A stretch of DNA of 64,000 nt from Gilliamella sp. wkB308 (lineage in GTDB: Bacteria > Pseudomonadota > Gammaproteobacteria > Enterobacterales > Orbaceae): positions 1-64,000 of the forward strand of contig NZ_LZGN01000034.1 of NCBI RefSeq assembly GCF_001690185.1. Direction: 5' to 3'. Below the pieces are notes generated by a model that saw only the letters and a list, made by a program, of their open reading frames with translations, made no database searches and was not told where the DNA came from. Shown here piece after piece: positions 61,836 through 64,000 of this stretch. Both the position numbers and the translations under genes were made by a program. The number at the start of each line of letters is the position of its first letter. Within the stretch, counting starts at the first letter, position 1.

Positions 61836-62537
61836 ATGAAAAAGACGTTTATTGCTTTGGGAGTATTACTTTTTTCGGTAAATAGTTTTGCAGAGCAAGC
61901 CCCCGCAAGTATTGACTCTAAGGAAGATCAAACACCGACTATTACGGCACCATTAGCACCGATTGAAAAAGGTGTTCAGTATGTTGTACTACCGACTAAT
62001 CCATCACCAGACAAAGAAGTGATTGAGTTTTTTTCATTTAATTGTCCTAGTTGCTACCGATTTGAAACAAAATATCATGGTGCACAACTTATCAGTAAGG
62101 ATTTACCAGAAGGGGTAAAATTTAAACGTTATCATTTAGAGGATTTTGGGCCACTTGCCAAGGAACTTGCCCAAGCATGGGCGATAGCTAATGTACTCGG
62201 TATTCAAGATAAAGCTTCAGATGCTTTTTATCAGGCAATACAAGAAGAACGCAGCATAAAATCTGCTGATGACATCAAAGCGGTATTTTTAAGATTAGGT
62301 GTGGATAGTAAAACGTTTGATGAAACGAAAGACAATTTTTTAGTTAAAGCTTTTATGGCACAACAAACTGATGCCATTAAAGAATTGAAACCAAACTCAA
62401 TACCTTCTGTTATCGTTAATCGCAAGTTTTATGTCAATTCCAAAGGACTTAATATATCTGATGAACAAGCATTTATGAATGATTATTTAAGAGTGACTTC
62501 GTTCTTAGTCGGATTAGATCCTAAAACCGAAAATTAA
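61836..62537 (+). CDS. dsbA: Thiol:disulfide interchange protein DsbA, CPSC active site
   Basis: Periplasmic thiol oxidase that puts disulfides into exported proteins, reoxidised by DsbB. The 233-aa protein has a signal peptide (1-19, ending SFA), a Pro/Thr-rich stretch not in E. coli (about 20-45), and a thioredoxin fold with an inserted helical domain. The active site is C70-P-S-C73 where E. coli has CPHC, and the cis-Pro loop reads SIPSV where E. coli has GVPAM. His to Ser at this site is known to lower oxidising power in E. coli. AAGGAG precedes the ATG. Confidence 0.92.
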   Translation: MKKTFIALGVLLFSVNSFAEQAPASIDSKEDQTPTITAPLAPIEKGVQYVVLPTNPSPDKEVIEFFSFNCPSCYRFETKYHGAQLISKDLPEGVKFKRYHLEDFGPLAKELAQAWAIANVLGIQDKASDAFYQAIQEERSIKSADDIKAVFLRLGVDSKTFDETKDNFLVKAFMAQQTDAIKELKPNSIPSVIVNRKFYVNSKGLNISDEQAFMNDYLRVTSFLVGLDPKTEN

Positions 62538-62631
62538 GCGAGTGTCATTGATTAAAACATCTGTTTTGAGAGCGATAAATTGTCATATTATTTGAATGTA
62601 ACATGATGACAATTTTTAAAGCTGTCATTTT

Positions 62632-62675
62632 AAATCCCTTTGCAAAATCATGATTGCAGAGGGATTTTAATTTTA
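62632..62675. terminator. Bidirectional terminator between dsbA and macB
   Basis: AAATCCCTTTGCAA pairs with TTGCAGAGGGATTTT with one mismatch across an AATCATGA-type loop, followed by AATTTT on the plus strand and A/T-rich sequence on the other. It serves convergent dsbA and macB. Confidence 0.8.
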
Positions 62676-62693
62676 GGTGAGGTTTTAAAAACG

Positions 62694-64000
62694 TTATTCT
62701 CGTTCTAAAGCATAAATCGGATCAAGTTTGGCGGCTCGTTTAGCTGGAAAATAACCAAAAATTATGCCAATGATACTCGAGCAACTAAAGGCAGCGATAA
62801 TTGAAATGATAGAAAAACGCATCGCAAAGGATGTGACAACATAATTGAAAATCCCACCAACCACAAATGATAACAAGATGCCTAATGTGCCACCGATAAG
62901 ACACACTAATACCGCTTCGATTAAAAACTGTTGCAGTATATCACTTGAACGCGCACCCACTGCCATGCGTACGCCAATTTCTCGGGTTCTTTCTGTGACG
63001 GATACTAGCATGATATTCATAACACCAATCCCCCCCACTAACAGTGAGATAAATGCAATGGTTGAAATTAATAATGTTAATACCCAAGCTGAGGAATTAA
63101 CGGTTTCACGGATGCTATCTGAATTAAAAATAAAAAAGTCTTTAACACCATGCCGTTGTATCATAATTTTATTAATCGCTTGTTCAGCAATCGATAAATC
63201 AACATTATCATTGACCCGAACCGTAATACTTCTTAACGAGGTTTGTCCGACCATGCGATTAATGACTGTGGTGTAAGGAAGCCAGATGTTAAGGCTTTCA
63301 TTATTACCAAAACCTTGTTGTTGTTTTGTGGCAACACCAATTATTCGTACCGGTAATTGACCCACCATCAGAATTTTGCCGATTGGATTTTCATTCTTAA
63401 ATAGCTGTTTAACGGTATTTTCATCGATAACGGCATCTTGTGCTGACGAAGCAACACTGGTCTGATCAAAAGCAATACCTTGCGTAATGTTATAGCCACG
63501 AACGGCAAAAAATTGCTCTCCAACACCATTTACTGTTCCCGTTACAGCCAAATTTTTAACCCGAAAATAGACTGATGTTGCCAGATTTGGGGTCGTGCTA
63601 TGTACAAAACTTTGTTTTGCTAAAAAGTCGGCGTCGGATGAGCGTAAGGTGGTAATTTTATCAGCGTTGCGATCCCCAAATCCGCTTCCGGGATAAATTT
63701 CGAGTGTACTTGTCCCTAACGAATTTATATTCGATAATATTTTTTGTTTGGTGCCTTCGCCTAAGGCAACCATTGAAACGACCGAGGCAATACCAATGAT
63801 AATACCAAGCATGGTAAGAAAAGTTCGTAATCGTTGAGAAAGCATCGACAATATTGCCATATTAAAGGCATCTCGAAAACGATTGTACTTAGCTTGAAAG
63901 TTGTCTTGGGTTTTTGTCGTTTCGATCTGTTTGACTTGGCGATGATCCTCTTCTTCTGCGTGATAGTTAGGATTGATTGAGTCAGAGATAATATTTCCGT
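62694..64000 (-). CDS. macB: Macrolide export ABC transporter permease/ATPase MacB, C-terminal part (5' end outside window)
   Basis: MacB with MacA and TolC exports macrolides, enterotoxins or other molecules. The frame stays open to the right edge, so the N-terminal ATPase is outside. Visible are a linker ([16 protein letters not shown]), TM1 ([19 protein letters not shown]), the periplasmic MacB_PCD domain (about 190 residues) and three C-terminal membrane helices with [20 protein letters not shown] and [20 protein letters not shown], ending ALERE. Close to E. coli MacB in the visible part. Confidence 0.93.
   Translation of the reverse strand, partial: GNIISDSINPNYHAEEEDHRQVKQIETTKTQDNFQAKYNRFRDAFNMAILSMLSQRLRTFLTMLGIIIGIASVVSMVALGEGTKQKILSNINSLGTSTLEIYPGSGFGDRNADKITTLRSSDADFLAKQSFVHSTTPNLATSVYFRVKNLAVTGTVNGVGEQFFAVRGYNITQGIAFDQTSVASSAQDAVIDENTVKQLFKNENPIGKILMVGQLPVRIIGVATKQQQGFGNNESLNIWLPYTTVINRMVGQTSLRSITVRVNDNVDLSIAEQAINKIMIQRHGVKDFFIFNSDSIRETVNSSAWVLTLLISTIAFISLLVGGIGVMNIMLVSVTERTREIGVRMAVGARSSDILQQFLIEAVLVCLIGGTLGILLSFVVGGIFNYVVTSFAMRFSIISIIAAFSCSSIIGIIFGYFPAKRAAKLDPIYALERE

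Noticed and set aside
62845-63276. A 143-aa plus-strand ORF
   Set aside because: It is antisense to conserved macB membrane segments.

Overview
The window is AT-rich (roughly one third G+C by eye), densely coded gammaproteobacterial chromosome. Gene families and gene order (hfq-hflX-hflK-hflC-purA, tsaE-amiB-mutL-miaA, coaBC-dut-slmA, rpsB-tsf-pyrH-frr) are enterobacteria-like. The low G+C, missing neighbours and a complete sucrose (csc) locus point to a host-associated relative such as the bee-gut Orbaceae (Gilliamella-like). That placement is inference: no alignment was run.

Layout. 1-1429: 16S rRNA on the minus strand, 3' end outside the window, with its promoter. 1.7-12.4 kb: leftward block purT, purA, hflC, hflK, hflX, hfq, miaA, mutL, amiB-like, tsaE. 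12.5-16.1 kb: tusB, tsaC, anmK rightward; a Cof-type HAD phosphatase and hda leftward. 16.1-16.65 kb: a gene-free region with consensus DnaA boxes, clustered GATC and an AT-rich segment beside mnmG, read here as the chromosomal replication origin. 16.65-19.1 kb: mnmG-rsmG. 19.2-21.4 kb: AmiC-like amidase and a 1-kb intergenic region holding two tandem, related, terminator-ended elements (candidate small RNAs). 21.4-28.7 kb: miaB, a zinc-ribbon protein, ybeZ, mrdA-mrdB, dacA. 29-34.5 kb: rpsB-tsf-pyrH-frr-deoC-dxr. 34.5-40.2 kb: maa and the sucrose genes cscK, cscA, cscR, cscB, with shared operator-like palindromes. 40.4-50.5 kb: cysE, mscS, slmA-dut-coaBC, recN (LexA box), a YagU-like protein, metE, metF. 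50.5-58.9 kb: initiator tRNA, a truncated GFA-family remnant, carB-carA divergent from argF (ARG boxes), pgpA, nadK, grpE (heat-shock-type promoter). 59-64 kb: mobB, a threonine aldolase-like gene, mobA, yihD, dsbA, and macB running off the right edge.

How it fits together. Transcription diverges from about 16.1-16.6 kb. The rRNA, mutL and hfq genes on the left and the ribosomal, cell-wall and translation genes on the right mostly run away from the proposed origin, so they are co-directional with replication. The DnaA regulator gene hda abuts the origin. The csc locus gives sucrose uptake by proton symport, intracellular hydrolysis and fructose phosphorylation.

Most distinctive items: the tandem RNA-like elements at 20.5-21.2 kb, the origin with adjacent hda that appears to start at an AUU codon, the GATC enrichment spreading into mnmG/rsmG, a DsbA with a CPSC active site, and a decayed GFA gene fused to the carAB terminator.
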